This document shows, in pieces, positions 33,301 to 40,793 of a stretch of 40,962 bases of DNA (positions within the stretch are counted from its first letter, which is position 1; the number at the start of each line of letters is the position of its first letter). The translations under genes and the position numbers were made by a program. The DNA lies in the NCBI GenBank assembly GCA_964472785.1, contig CAYYMH010000037.1, forward strand, positions 1 to 40,962. Reading direction: 5' to 3'. The DNA comes from CAYYMH01 sp964472785 (lineage in GTDB: Bacteria > Zhuqueibacterota > Zhuqueibacteria > Thermofontimicrobiales > Thermofontimicrobiaceae). The notes under the pieces were generated by a model, which saw nothing but the letters and a program-made list of their open reading frames with translations, ran no database searches and was not told the DNA's origin.

Positions 33301-34345
33301 TGTATTCAGGCACTGTAACTGAAAAAGTCACCCGTACTTTAGTATCATGCTGTTCAAACACTCCCCAGCGAGGATCGCCCATATTGGTGCCATCAGAGGC
33401 TGTTGCAATAGCGGGAGAATTGGTGTTCAGGGCAAACATACCCAGCGCAGCATCTTCGAACAGCGGATCTTCAATGATAGTTCCGGTTTCAAAATCCGGG
33501 GAACCGCTACCCATGTATTCGATGTTCAGGCTGTTGTTAAAAAACAGATTATACTGTACCACGGGGTTATCGCCATAGACCTTTACCCCGATCACATTGG
33601 CTGAGGCAATGATATTATCGCGAATGATCACATTCTGGAAAATCTCTTTGGGGTAAAGATTGATGTTGGTCAGTCCGGAAAACGTGCAATGAATCACCTC
33701 AAATCCGCGAGACGCTCCCCAGATATAAACCCCGATATCGTCGATATTGTAAAAGGTGGAATTTGTTATCCGTGTATATTTTACCAGATCCCTGCGGTCT
33801 TTGAAATATACTGGTATTCGTTTAAAATCTCTAAAAATCACGTTATTGATTATCAAGCTATCGATGTTGGAATTGCTTGACGTAATTCCATACCCTCTCA
33901 GATTGTAGAAATCGGAATCCGATATTTCCAGTTTGCTGAATTCTGCTGATACCTGGATAAAACGATATGTTCCGCCGGCTTCACCCCGCTCCATGAATGA
34001 ACCGTCAAAGGCAAGCCCGATGACAGTCAGGTCTGCATAAACTTTGAACATGGATCCGGCGACATCCGATTTCAGAATAGGCTTATGAAGCAAGCCATCT
34101 TTTGCCATCAGGGTGAGTGGCGTATTTGGCAGGTCTATGGTTACCGGACTGTTATAAACACCGCCATCGGTTACAAATATAATAGTATCGCCGGGAGCAA
34201 GCGAAGTCTGAATGGTTGCGAACCAATTGTCACCAGCTTCGACCTCAATAATAGCGGCGCCGGCTGAACCAGCCATCAATAAAATGAAACATATTATCAT
34301 GAACTGTTTAATGCGATTGGGAAGGGAATTGTAATAAATTTTCAT
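30386..34345 (-). CDS. Secreted mosaic metallophosphoesterase with beta-helix, CBM-like and C-terminal sorting domains
   Basis: A 1319-residue exported protein (signal IKQFMIICFILLMAGSAGAA). In order, it shows a right-handed parallel beta-helix (about 35-320; many short N-N-I-x-F turns), a starch-binding-like Ig domain (about 338-430, VYLAGNFNGWDPGAQPM), a fibronectin-like purple-acid-phosphatase N-domain (about 445-535), and a calcineurin-type metallophosphoesterase with VGGDNQ, HVGDLV, GNHES, VLHYG and SGHNHFYERS (about 540-790). These supply the ligands of a two-metal site, although GGDNQ replaces the usual GD-x-Q. Two homologous ~190-residue domains follow (LYVHHDDDFYYFGFDA and LLVHMDEKNLYLGYRT; each with WG...P.I.IYAYHN), and the end is a type IX-like sorting domain starting YQNYPNPFNPTTTIRFALP. 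It probably removes phosphate from a surface-bound glycan or nucleotide. GGAG lies before the ATG. Confidence 0.85.
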   Translation of the reverse strand: MKIYYNSLPNRIKQFMIICFILLMAGSAGAAIIEVEAGDNWFATIQTSLAPGDTIIFVTDGGVYNSPVTIDLPNTPLTLMAKDGLLHKPILKSDVAGSMFKVYADLTVIGLAFDGSFMERGEAGGTYRFIQVSAEFSKLEISDSDFYNLRGYGITSSNSNIDSLIINNVIFRDFKRIPVYFKDRRDLVKYTRITNSTFYNIDDIGVYIWGASRGFEVIHCTFSGLTNINLYPKEIFQNVIIRDNIIASANVIGVKVYGDNPVVQYNLFFNNSLNIEYMGSGSPDFETGTIIEDPLFEDAALGMFALNTNSPAIATASDGTNMGDPRWGVFEQHDTKVRVTFSVTVPEYTPSNDLVYLAGNFNGWDPGAQPMVKVGQHEWRFSLQLLKNSNYEYKYSRGSWSSVEKDTNGEEIPNRNVTVSDTDLLLQDVVASWADIHSPIEIKNTPPVLTFYNDQPQHCVAITWISEIAGNSYLRYGVNDVSENTHFVTEFKGLVTENDSLANIARLSGLTENTSYLYQIVTENDTTGEIYQFKTAAYDDEFMFIVGGDNQLEVYQPIVGTMAAQEAEFMLHVGDLVVDGTKLSEWFTFLETFKELSPKLPIMPVYGNHESDSPNLGKFFTLPPNNDSNPDNENHWYSFSYNNIYFMGLDMFRDYDEGSNQYNWLVNELQQIDRNVIDHIIVVLHYGPYASLGYHGPNTLVRQRLLPLFEQYGVAVTFSGHNHFYERSIVNGKPHFVTGGLSIWLKDFTPGTNPWSAYVEKSNHFLKVYVKGKRLRVEMVRANGTVADIYENFQVDGRDIDWGSHVIEPVTDQENLMTDPEFRLHRLYVHHDDDFYYFGFDAPATNKAVSYGLYIDTDNKVGSGGNTDCWGKGVAAVNQHLPEIQIYAYHNSYDSWSGVSPSYYYWDAGDQTWITAVGGVARLPEGGLFEIDRDNRFFEIAIPRDAPGFNAVEHFHVKLFNVGSTNGAGVSAVLPNDDQIRFTEENTSTQTTLLTDFYWYNEPDTTTVEENPILIDGDPADWKALEIEPVAVATNTSQNNTQYKIDSLLVHMDEKNLYLGYRTNAVNERIHFGIYIDTDNVPNSGGATNPWGASVTTVPQHRPEIAIFAYHNEMGGWSGTSPQYYIWTRSSWVRQSGGQGNMPPGGQFAHQQSMGFVEMLIPRNSPGLVDVESFYIVLYNFGMTKYVAEVVPSDPLVAYTGQNPSTSVELRYFAWYEHRAAVVSKTDDSVLPETIQLYQNYPNPFNPTTTIRFALPYSSKVKLDIFNMLGQQVATLLNEHRSAGVHQLTFDAAGLPSGIYLYRLKVGSYVQTRKILLIR

Positions 34346-34364
34346 AGGAGTCTCCGTTTATTAA

Positions 34365-34392
34365 TTTATAATGGATTTCTGCAAAATGGCAA
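34365..34392 (-). promoter_or_regulatory. Possible promoter partly supplied by a MITE-like element
   Basis: On the minus strand TTGCCA (34392-34387) and TATAAA (34370-34365) are 16 bases apart, upstream of the metallophosphatase gene. The -35 box lies inside the inserted element and the -10 box in the flanking direct repeat. The transcript start would fall near 34358, leaving a very short leader. Confidence 0.35.
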
Positions 34393-34526
34393 AATGTACT
34401 AAAATTTCTGTCATGCCTGCGTATGCAGGCATCTCCTAAACCGTTGATTATTAATATGAAGGAGACTCCTGCATTCGCAGGAGTGACAATCGGAATTTGT
34501 CAATTTTTCTATTTTGCAGATCTCTA
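34372..34526. mobile_element. MITE-like palindromic element with CCTGC...GCAGG hairpins
   Basis: The ends are imperfect 16-bp inverted repeats sharing TCTGCAAAAT (34378-34387) and ATTTTGCAGA (34511-34520). TAATTTATAA flanks the element directly on both sides (34362-34371 and 34527-34536), like a 10-bp target duplication. Inside, TGTCATGCCTGC-GTAT-GCAGGC (34409-34430) and CTCCTGC-ATTC-GCAGGAG (34466-34483) form two hairpins, and the larger units (34409-34436 and 34461-34488) are inverted copies of each other, closed by CTCC/GGAG. No gene is encoded. The rest of the gap (34537-34659) holds no gene. Confidence 0.65.
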
Positions 34527-34659
34527 TAATTTATAAAAACCTGGTTTTTTTTTAATAGGCTGCCAAATCCAAAATTGCAGCTTTGTTAGTTTTCTCTCTG
34601 CAGTCTCAGTATCTCGGTGGATTAATTTTTTCATTAACTGCTAATTTAAGCGATCATTT

Positions 34660-35775
34660 TTATTCCACAAGCTCAAACGATTCCGGATAACTGGAAAGAT
34701 CAATCATGTTTTTATCACTGATCTCGATGGGAATACCCCACTGTTTATAAAATGTAAACGCTTGAAAAATCGACTTGCGGTTTAATTCAGTTGTGTATTC
34801 GCTCAAATAGGAATTGTTACATCCGTCTCGTTTCAAGTATAAGTCAACGACTTGTGATGTTTTCAGGTTATTGAAATCAATTTGCTTAATGTCGATATAT
34901 TTCACCTTTTCATTACCGGGTGTCTTTAAAAATATTTTTCTCTCTCCGATAATTGTTGGGGTCTCGAACATTTTAAAATATATTTTTCCATCTGTGATAT
35001 CGTAAACGATACTCCACTTTGTTCCGGGATACTCACTGACTTTGGACAAAATCTCAAATGCCGCATCAACCGTTTTTTCATCTGATTGTTGATTGTTTTG
35101 CTTTAGCATCTTCGCAGCCGTCACAAAATGATAGAGCGACCGGTTTGAGGTAACGTCTGCTTTATTATTGTAACAATTCATTGATTCATCATAAGTGCTG
35201 TTGGCTAAAACAGGAACGGGCAGATTATTCCCCGAATAGGAGACCATCTTGCCGTTGATAAATTCGATCACTGCCACATTACCCAATTTATCAGAGACTA
35301 AAAAATGGAATTTTGAGAATGGTTCAGCTATTCGGATTGATTCATCGCTTTGGATAACCTCATTCACCGTGGAGAAATTATCGAGTTGATATTGTATCCA
35401 CTGGCAGGCCTGAATTGACGGTCGGTGATCTTTTGGCGGATAAACTGTCGTCTCCAATGTCATGTGTTCCACAACCAGTCCCGCTTCATTGATACCACCA
35501 AACGGCAATTCTCTGCCGATCTGGTTGAAAGTGATACTACCGTATTTTGAGATCCATTTGGCTGGTTTTTCCGGCGGCTCAACTAATGCAACTTTTTGGA
35601 GATCTCGCGGATTAGTAATCAGCAGACCGGTACCAGTGCACCAGTCGAAATTTCTGCCAAACAAAATAGACTGACCTTGTTTCAAAACAAAGGTAGTACA
35701 GGGAAAAACGGGGAATGAATTGAAAAGGATGAATAAAAATAAACAGAAGATAGCACATTTCTTAATTTTGTTCAT
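34660..35775 (-). CDS. Choloylglycine hydrolase/penicillin acylase-like Ntn hydrolase
   Basis: A 371-residue exported protein of the linear amide C-N hydrolase family. The signal peptide (AIFCLFLFILFNSFPVFP) ends just before Cys26, which would become the N-terminal nucleophile of the mature enzyme (CTTFVLKQGQSILFGRNFDW). The GRNFDW block supplies the usual Arg and Asp, and later PFGGINEAGLVVEHM and VLANSTYDES (Asn in the oxyanion region) agree with the family. It cleaves an amide bond in small molecules, for example acylated amino acids or lactones; bile salts are unlikely substrates in this type of organism. It seems to be a single gene. GGGAGC precedes the ATG. Confidence 0.85.
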   Translation of the reverse strand: MNKIKKCAIFCLFLFILFNSFPVFPCTTFVLKQGQSILFGRNFDWCTGTGLLITNPRDLQKVALVEPPEKPAKWISKYGSITFNQIGRELPFGGINEAGLVVEHMTLETTVYPPKDHRPSIQACQWIQYQLDNFSTVNEVIQSDESIRIAEPFSKFHFLVSDKLGNVAVIEFINGKMVSYSGNNLPVPVLANSTYDESMNCYNNKADVTSNRSLYHFVTAAKMLKQNNQQSDEKTVDAAFEILSKVSEYPGTKWSIVYDITDGKIYFKMFETPTIIGERKIFLKTPGNEKVKYIDIKQIDFNNLKTSQVVDLYLKRDGCNNSYLSEYTTELNRKSIFQAFTFYKQWGIPIEISDKNMIDLSSYPESFELVE

Positions 35776-36071
35776 TATTTGCTCCCGAAGGTGTTTTGAT
35801 AATTAATCGAAACAACAAACATGTTTCAAAATTGAAAAAACATTGACAGTATTCGTTTGAACTGCTTTAGAAAATAAGTTATTGATTTAGTTATTTAAAT
35901 ATTGTGATAAAGAAATATAGTTTAAAAACCGGAAAGAATCAACCAAAAAAAATGGCATTGCGGAAAAGTTGCTGATTGGGAGAATTTATTTATCAGAAAT
36001 TTTACAGGATGGAACAGCCTTACTTGGACGAGAATAGATTGGCCGGTATCGTCGCTCTTGTTTCTGTAATC

Positions 36072-37031
36072 TCACGGCTGCGTTGACCGAACGCAGCGGA
36101 AGCCAACATAGTGTTTGGTTTTATTGGGCTCAAGAGCGTAGCGGTACGTCGCGCGCAATTTATCAGGATTGAATAAATATCCGCCGCCGCGGATTACTTT
36201 TTTTGTGCCGGTTTTAGGTCCCGGTGGATTGATGGTGCGGCTGTTTGCGTAATAATTGTACTGATACCAGTCGCTGACCCATTCTTTGACATTACCGACC
36301 AAGTCGTAAACACCAAACGGGCTTGGGCTGTCAGTAGTTCGAAAATCCAGAAAATTATGGCCATCGTAAAACCCCACCGGGGAAGTGCCATTTTCAAAAG
36401 GATCCTTGCTATCCCAGTAATTGGCGTTGGAGCTGTCAATTGAATTACCCCAGGGATATAGTCTGGCATCGGTACCGCGGGCAGCTTTTTCCCATTCCGC
36501 TTCAGTGGGCAAACGTTTGTGGTTTAATTTCGCGTATTCATTCGCGCCATACCAACTGACATTTATAACCGGATGGTTTTCATAAGGGGAAATTGGCACA
36601 TACCGATTTTGAACGATTCGAATTTTCGTTTGCTCATTTTGTAAATCAATGAATGTGCTGATTTCTGACGCTCTGTCCGGGTATAATTCTAAAAATCCGT
36701 TGAGAAATCGAGCATAATCCGCATTGGTAACCGGGTATTTGTCGATCCAAAATTCGTCAATAAAAACTTCCCGGACAGGCTGTTCATCTATTTCAAAATT
36801 GTCGCTTCCCATGATGAAATTTCCTGCCGGGATACGAACCATGTCGCTGACTTCTTCAACTTCTTCCTTTTTTGTTAATAATGTATCATTTGGAACAGTC
36901 TGTATTAATTCAGTCACTGGAGAACGATAACTCGTATGATCAAATAGCTGTTGGGAAAAAAGCTGAACCTTTAAAATCACTAAAAACAGAAGTAAAATAA
37001 AGGTTGTGGTGCTCGGGGATGATGTCCTCAT
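36072..37031 (-). CDS. FGE-sulfatase-domain (SUMF1-like) exported protein without the catalytic cysteines
   Basis: A 319-residue protein when begun at the ATG at 37031 (GGAGT six bases upstream), giving the signal TTTFILLLFLVILKVQLFSQ; the frame is open to 37121 but the extra residues look like a chance extension. The formylglycine-generating-enzyme fold covers about residues 65-315: VRIPAGNFIMGSD, VTNADYARFL, PVINVSWYGANEYAKLNHKRLPTEAEWEKAARG, YPWGNS, VGNVKEWVSDWY and KVIRGGGYLFNPDKLRATYRYA, ending GFRCVRS. Genuine FGEs have two copper-binding Cys in the segment following RGGS; here it reads LFNPDKLRATYRY with none. It is therefore probably a binding or structural member, not a sulfatase activator. 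The 296 bases downstream hold no gene. Confidence 0.82.
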   Translation of the reverse strand: MRTSSPSTTTFILLLFLVILKVQLFSQQLFDHTSYRSPVTELIQTVPNDTLLTKKEEVEEVSDMVRIPAGNFIMGSDNFEIDEQPVREVFIDEFWIDKYPVTNADYARFLNGFLELYPDRASEISTFIDLQNEQTKIRIVQNRYVPISPYENHPVINVSWYGANEYAKLNHKRLPTEAEWEKAARGTDARLYPWGNSIDSSNANYWDSKDPFENGTSPVGFYDGHNFLDFRTTDSPSPFGVYDLVGNVKEWVSDWYQYNYYANSRTINPPGPKTGTKKVIRGGGYLFNPDKLRATYRYALEPNKTKHYVGFRCVRSTQP

Positions 37032-37272
37032 TTTTACTCCATGTTGATTAAGACTTATGCTGAAAATAGTAATAAAAAACAAGCAAAAATTATTCCGGCT
37101 GGTTAAGTATCTGAAAAACAATAGCTAAATATGATAAATATGAATCACAATGTCAAGTTAAATTAATTTAACACATAAAGCGAAAGAATAAAATATTTGC
37201 TGTTTCATTGACTGAACCGCTTATGAATCTGATCAGAAGGAATGTTTGCTGTAATTACGATCAGATGAAATT

Positions 37273-38262
37273 TTAGAAAAACAATTCCTTTTTCGGGAAT
37301 AACCCAAAAATACCACCGGTGTGAATGAACAGCACATTTTCTCCCTTCCGGAAAAGCCCTTTTTTTATTTGATCTTTTAAACCAAACATGGCTTTTCCGG
37401 TGTAAACCGGGTCTAAAATCAGACCCTCGGAAAGTGCAATTTGTTTGATAAACTCGATTTCTTCGGGACGATTCAAAGCGTAGCCCTCACCGACATACCC
37501 ATCCATAACCCGGATATCTGATTTTTCAACCGAAACAGGAATAGCATATCGCGAAATAGCTTGGGCGCTGATTTTAAGAATTTTTTCCACAAAATAGGCT
37601 TCATCGTCACATACATTAAAGCCGAGCACCTGATAATTTTGATTGTACAATTTTTGTCCCAGTAACAATCCGGCGTGCGTGCCTCCGGATCCGTCTGCGC
37701 AAATGACGTAATCCAGTGAGAGGTTCGTCTGCTCAAGTTGGGAAATAATCTCTTTTGTGGCTGCCATGTATCCGATAGTGCCGATTTCATCGGAGGCGCC
37801 TTCCGGAATGATAAACGGGCGATAGCCTTCTTTTTCCAAATCCGCTGCCACATCCTGCATGATATTGTTTGCAGAGCTGCTGTACTGCTCCGGTGTGATG
37901 TACTTAATGCGAGCGCCGACCAAAAGGTCGAGTAGCACATTGCCGTCTTTTATTTTATTTTCCCCGCCACGTAATACCAGAAAAGAGTTCATCCCGAGCT
38001 TCCTGGCAGCTACAGCCGTTGCCCGCGCATGGTTGGATTGAATTCCTCCGCATGTAATCAGCATGTCCGCACCCTGGTTTTTTGCTTCTGCAATCACGAA
38101 TTCCAGTTTGCGAATTTTATTACCGGAAAGGGCACAACCGGTCAGATCATCCCGCTTGACAAATAATTCAGGACCATTCCATTGTGCCGTGAGATTTGAT
38201 AATCTTTCGATTGGAGTGGGTAGGTTGGCTAAATTTAATCGATCCGGAAATTTAAAATCCAT
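37273..38262 (-). CDS. D-cysteine desulfhydrase/ACC deaminase family PLP enzyme
   Basis: A 329-residue fold-type II PLP enzyme. The N-terminal PTPIERLSNL and VKRDDLTGCALSGNKIRKLEF contain the Schiff-base lysine (SGNKIRK). TCGGIQSNHARATAVAARKLG binds the cofactor, CADGSGGTHAGLLLG is the phosphate loop, and LDPVYTGKAMFGL the later conserved block. Members degrade D-cysteine to pyruvate, sulfide and ammonia, or open the ring of 1-aminocyclopropane-1-carboxylate; sequence alone cannot separate the two. It starts 7 bases after the transglutaminase-fold gene and forms an operon with it. AAAGGAG lies 12 bases before the ATG. Confidence 0.87.
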   Translation of the reverse strand: MDFKFPDRLNLANLPTPIERLSNLTAQWNGPELFVKRDDLTGCALSGNKIRKLEFVIAEAKNQGADMLITCGGIQSNHARATAVAARKLGMNSFLVLRGGENKIKDGNVLLDLLVGARIKYITPEQYSSSANNIMQDVAADLEKEGYRPFIIPEGASDEIGTIGYMAATKEIISQLEQTNLSLDYVICADGSGGTHAGLLLGQKLYNQNYQVLGFNVCDDEAYFVEKILKISAQAISRYAIPVSVEKSDIRVMDGYVGEGYALNRPEEIEFIKQIALSEGLILDPVYTGKAMFGLKDQIKKGLFRKGENVLFIHTGGIFGLFPKKELFF

Positions 38263-38269
38263 GTTAATA

Positions 38270-39784
38270 TCATCTCCTTTGAGGAATGTTGATTGTCAGT
38301 GTTTTTATCATGGCTTCGAATTCATCTTTGGCGCGTTCGAAATCCGCAGTATTGGCAGTGAGCACAAACCAAATTAGATGACCATCCTCAACCAAATAAA
38401 GCCGGTGCTCCTTTTGCTGTTCCCGGTCACGGATCACTTCAGCGATACACAGGTATCCGTTTAATTGGTCAATTTGTACTGGCTTTTCTTCGATAACTTT
38501 AAAAGACCGGTTCAATTTTTTAAGCGAATTGATTTCTAATTTTGCCGCTTCTTCTGCAGAAATCCGCTTTCTCGAAACCGGTAATTCTCGACCGTTAAGT
38601 GTCAGCTCGGCGGATTTATCGTTACGAAAAAATTTTTCGTTTAATTGAATAACGCCCTCCTCAAGTCCGGTACGCTGTAACCATTGGTCACTTATTTTAA
38701 ATTGAACTCCCAAATCCGGATAGGTAAATTTGTCAATGTGTAATCCTTCAAAACTAACCGTTAGACTGCCGTTGGCATTCGTAAATTTTTCTATGTTCCA
38801 AATTCCCAGCGGTGCGTACCAGAGAACTTTGTCGAAGATGAATGGTTTGCTGGCGTAGTTGTAATCTGGTTTCAGTTGAAAACCACTTCCTTTATAAAAA
38901 GCCAAATGATAATGATCCAGATGTAAAAAATAATAGTAGGCATCGTTCTGATGAGTTAGTTCGATCATCAGCTCCTCAGAATCGCCCAAAAACGGGTCGG
39001 CAGTAATCCAGCCGTGTTTGGGTAAATAGTATTCGACCCAAGTATGTGGAGTTTCCCAACCCGGCTTGGTCAAAAATCCGTTCACAACACGCGCCGGAAT
39101 ATCGAGTGCCCGGCAAAGCGCCACAAAAACCCAACCGTATTCTGCGCTATCTCCGCTGTAGATATTATTCTCACTATTGTTTGGATGAGAAAGCAAATAA
39201 CGTGTGCCACGCTGCATAACGGGAAACTCCGGTTCCAGATGCTGAATAATCCAGCGATAAATATTTCGCACCTGCAAAAATGGGTGTGATACATTTTTTG
39301 CTAACTCTGCGGCAATTTCTTTTATTTTTGGGCTGATAAAAGCCAATGAGTCATTCCGGGTGTAGTATGCGATCATGCCCGGATCTTCTGTTTCGTAATT
39401 ATCAGGTACATTTTCCGGAGACAAAAAATAAACGACCTGATACAAATCGGCTGCCAGATCGATTTTAACGGTATGCGTTTTCTTGTTTGGCTGTTGGCTG
39501 AAATCCCAATACGCAAAGCGGGAGTCATGAAAGGTATAATTTTCGATTGACGCCGGTTCCGGATTGATACTCAATAGTTCAATGTTCCGTTGATTTAAAT
39601 CTTCAGTGGGAATGCTGCACCAGTATTTTAAATCCGAAGTTTGATCAAACGAAACATTTTCTGTGACCATTGAGAAATTAAAATGAATTTCAACTTTTCG
39701 CGGTGAATGGTATTTGATTTGAGCGTTAGCTAAAGGTGTTAAAATTATTAGCAATAAAAAGATAAAAATTTTAATTCTGAACAT
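38270..39784 (-). CDS. Exported transglutaminase-like protein with Ser in place of the catalytic Cys
   Basis: A 504-residue protein with a signal peptide (MFRIKIFIFLLLIILTPLANA). An N-terminal beta domain (about 22-150) precedes the transglutaminase core (about 170-280): NVSHPFLQVRNIYRWI, then SGDSAEYGWVFVALCRALDIPARVVNG, then TPHTWVEYYLPKHGWITADPFLG. The fold's His and Asp are present (HTWVE, TADP), but the nucleophile position, normally G-x-C in GDCTEHA-type motifs, reads GDS (Ser213). The nearby Cys in ALCRAL is at the wrong place. It is thus probably inactive as a thiol protease or transglutaminase, or uses Ser. The C-terminal ~200 residues show no family I recognise. GGGG precedes the ATG. 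Confidence 0.8.
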   Translation of the reverse strand: MFRIKIFIFLLLIILTPLANAQIKYHSPRKVEIHFNFSMVTENVSFDQTSDLKYWCSIPTEDLNQRNIELLSINPEPASIENYTFHDSRFAYWDFSQQPNKKTHTVKIDLAADLYQVVYFLSPENVPDNYETEDPGMIAYYTRNDSLAFISPKIKEIAAELAKNVSHPFLQVRNIYRWIIQHLEPEFPVMQRGTRYLLSHPNNSENNIYSGDSAEYGWVFVALCRALDIPARVVNGFLTKPGWETPHTWVEYYLPKHGWITADPFLGDSEELMIELTHQNDAYYYFLHLDHYHLAFYKGSGFQLKPDYNYASKPFIFDKVLWYAPLGIWNIEKFTNANGSLTVSFEGLHIDKFTYPDLGVQFKISDQWLQRTGLEEGVIQLNEKFFRNDKSAELTLNGRELPVSRKRISAEEAAKLEINSLKKLNRSFKVIEEKPVQIDQLNGYLCIAEVIRDREQQKEHRLYLVEDGHLIWFVLTANTADFERAKDEFEAMIKTLTINIPQRR

Positions 39785-39890
39785 GTTTACCCCGTTTGAT
39801 TCAAAAGTGACTGATTTTTCTTTTCAGAGTGTAATCTGATCAGTGTAATTACGAATTCTTGATTCAAGAAACCATTTTTGTAACCGGATG

Positions 39891-40793
39891 TTAGCGACCA
39901 GCAATCACTGAATTTTCCAACACACCGATCTGATCAATTTCTGCGGTTACTGTATCCCCTGGTTTGATTTCGGAAACTCCTTCAGGCGTGCCGGTTGCAA
40001 TAATGTCGCCGGGTTGCAAGGTCATATATTTGGAAATGTAGTGAATAACATCCGGTATTTTAAAAATGAGATCGGACGTGTTGCCGCTTTGTTTGAGATT
40101 GCCATTGACTTTTAGATTCAGCGCCAAATTATGCGGATCGTCAATGCTGTCAAATGGCACCAAAAACGGTCCGATTGGACAAAATGTATCGAGACTTTTG
40201 GAACGCATCCAAGGTAATTTGTTTTTTATATCCTGTTGCTGCATTTCGCGCGCCGTCACATCGTTCATAATGGTGTAACCGGCAATATGTTGTTCAGCAT
40301 TGGAAACGGGAATGTTTTTTCCTGGCTTTCCGATAATCACAGCCAGTTCGATTTCATGATCCACTCTGCCAATGTTTTTTGGAATTACAATATTTCCCTG
40401 ATGTTCAAGTAATGCAGATGGCATTTTACTAAAAATGATCGGTTCTTCAGGTACTTTATTTTTGAATTCTTCCGCGTGTTTTTTGTAATTTCTCCCCAGA
40501 CAGATAATTTTCTGCGGCCGCAGAATCGGCACGTCATAGCGAATGGGTTCGGTTAATTTCAAATCATTGAGCGATCTCAAATTAGTGACTGCCGTGATGA
40601 CCTCTCTGATGTTCTTTTCGCTGAACATGGCAAATTCGATCATCACTTGCAGAAACTGCAAATCAGGCAGTCGGTGTTCACCCCGAATGTCTTTGAATAA
40701 ATCCCAAATATGGCTGAAATCGTATTTTTGCCCATCGATATCGATTCCGATCCGCATAAGATGTTTGTTTTTACTGTAAGTAAAAAGTTTCAA
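39891..40793 (-). CDS. Fumarylacetoacetate hydrolase (FAH) family protein
   Basis: A 300-residue FAH-family enzyme. The family usually begins MKLxTY, which supports the TTG start at 40793 (MKLFTYSKNKHLMRIGIDIDG); GAGG lies 10 bases upstream. Motifs include KIICLGRNYKKHAEEF, EPIIFSKMPSALLEHQGNIVIP, DHEIELAVIIGK (metal-binding Glu pair), GYTIMNDVTAREMQ (metal-binding Asp), KSLDTFCPIGPFLV, and GDIIATGTPEGVSEIKPGDTV at the C-terminus. The active-site pattern is intact. Members hydrate or decarboxylate 2-keto acids or cleave C-C bonds in acyl pyruvates, typically in aromatic or sugar-acid breakdown. It is separated from the transglutaminase-fold gene by 106 bases and may be co-transcribed with it. 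Confidence 0.87.
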   Translation of the reverse strand: MKLFTYSKNKHLMRIGIDIDGQKYDFSHIWDLFKDIRGEHRLPDLQFLQVMIEFAMFSEKNIREVITAVTNLRSLNDLKLTEPIRYDVPILRPQKIICLGRNYKKHAEEFKNKVPEEPIIFSKMPSALLEHQGNIVIPKNIGRVDHEIELAVIIGKPGKNIPVSNAEQHIAGYTIMNDVTAREMQQQDIKNKLPWMRSKSLDTFCPIGPFLVPFDSIDDPHNLALNLKVNGNLKQSGNTSDLIFKIPDVIHYISKYMTLQPGDIIATGTPEGVSEIKPGDTVTAEIDQIGVLENSVIAGR

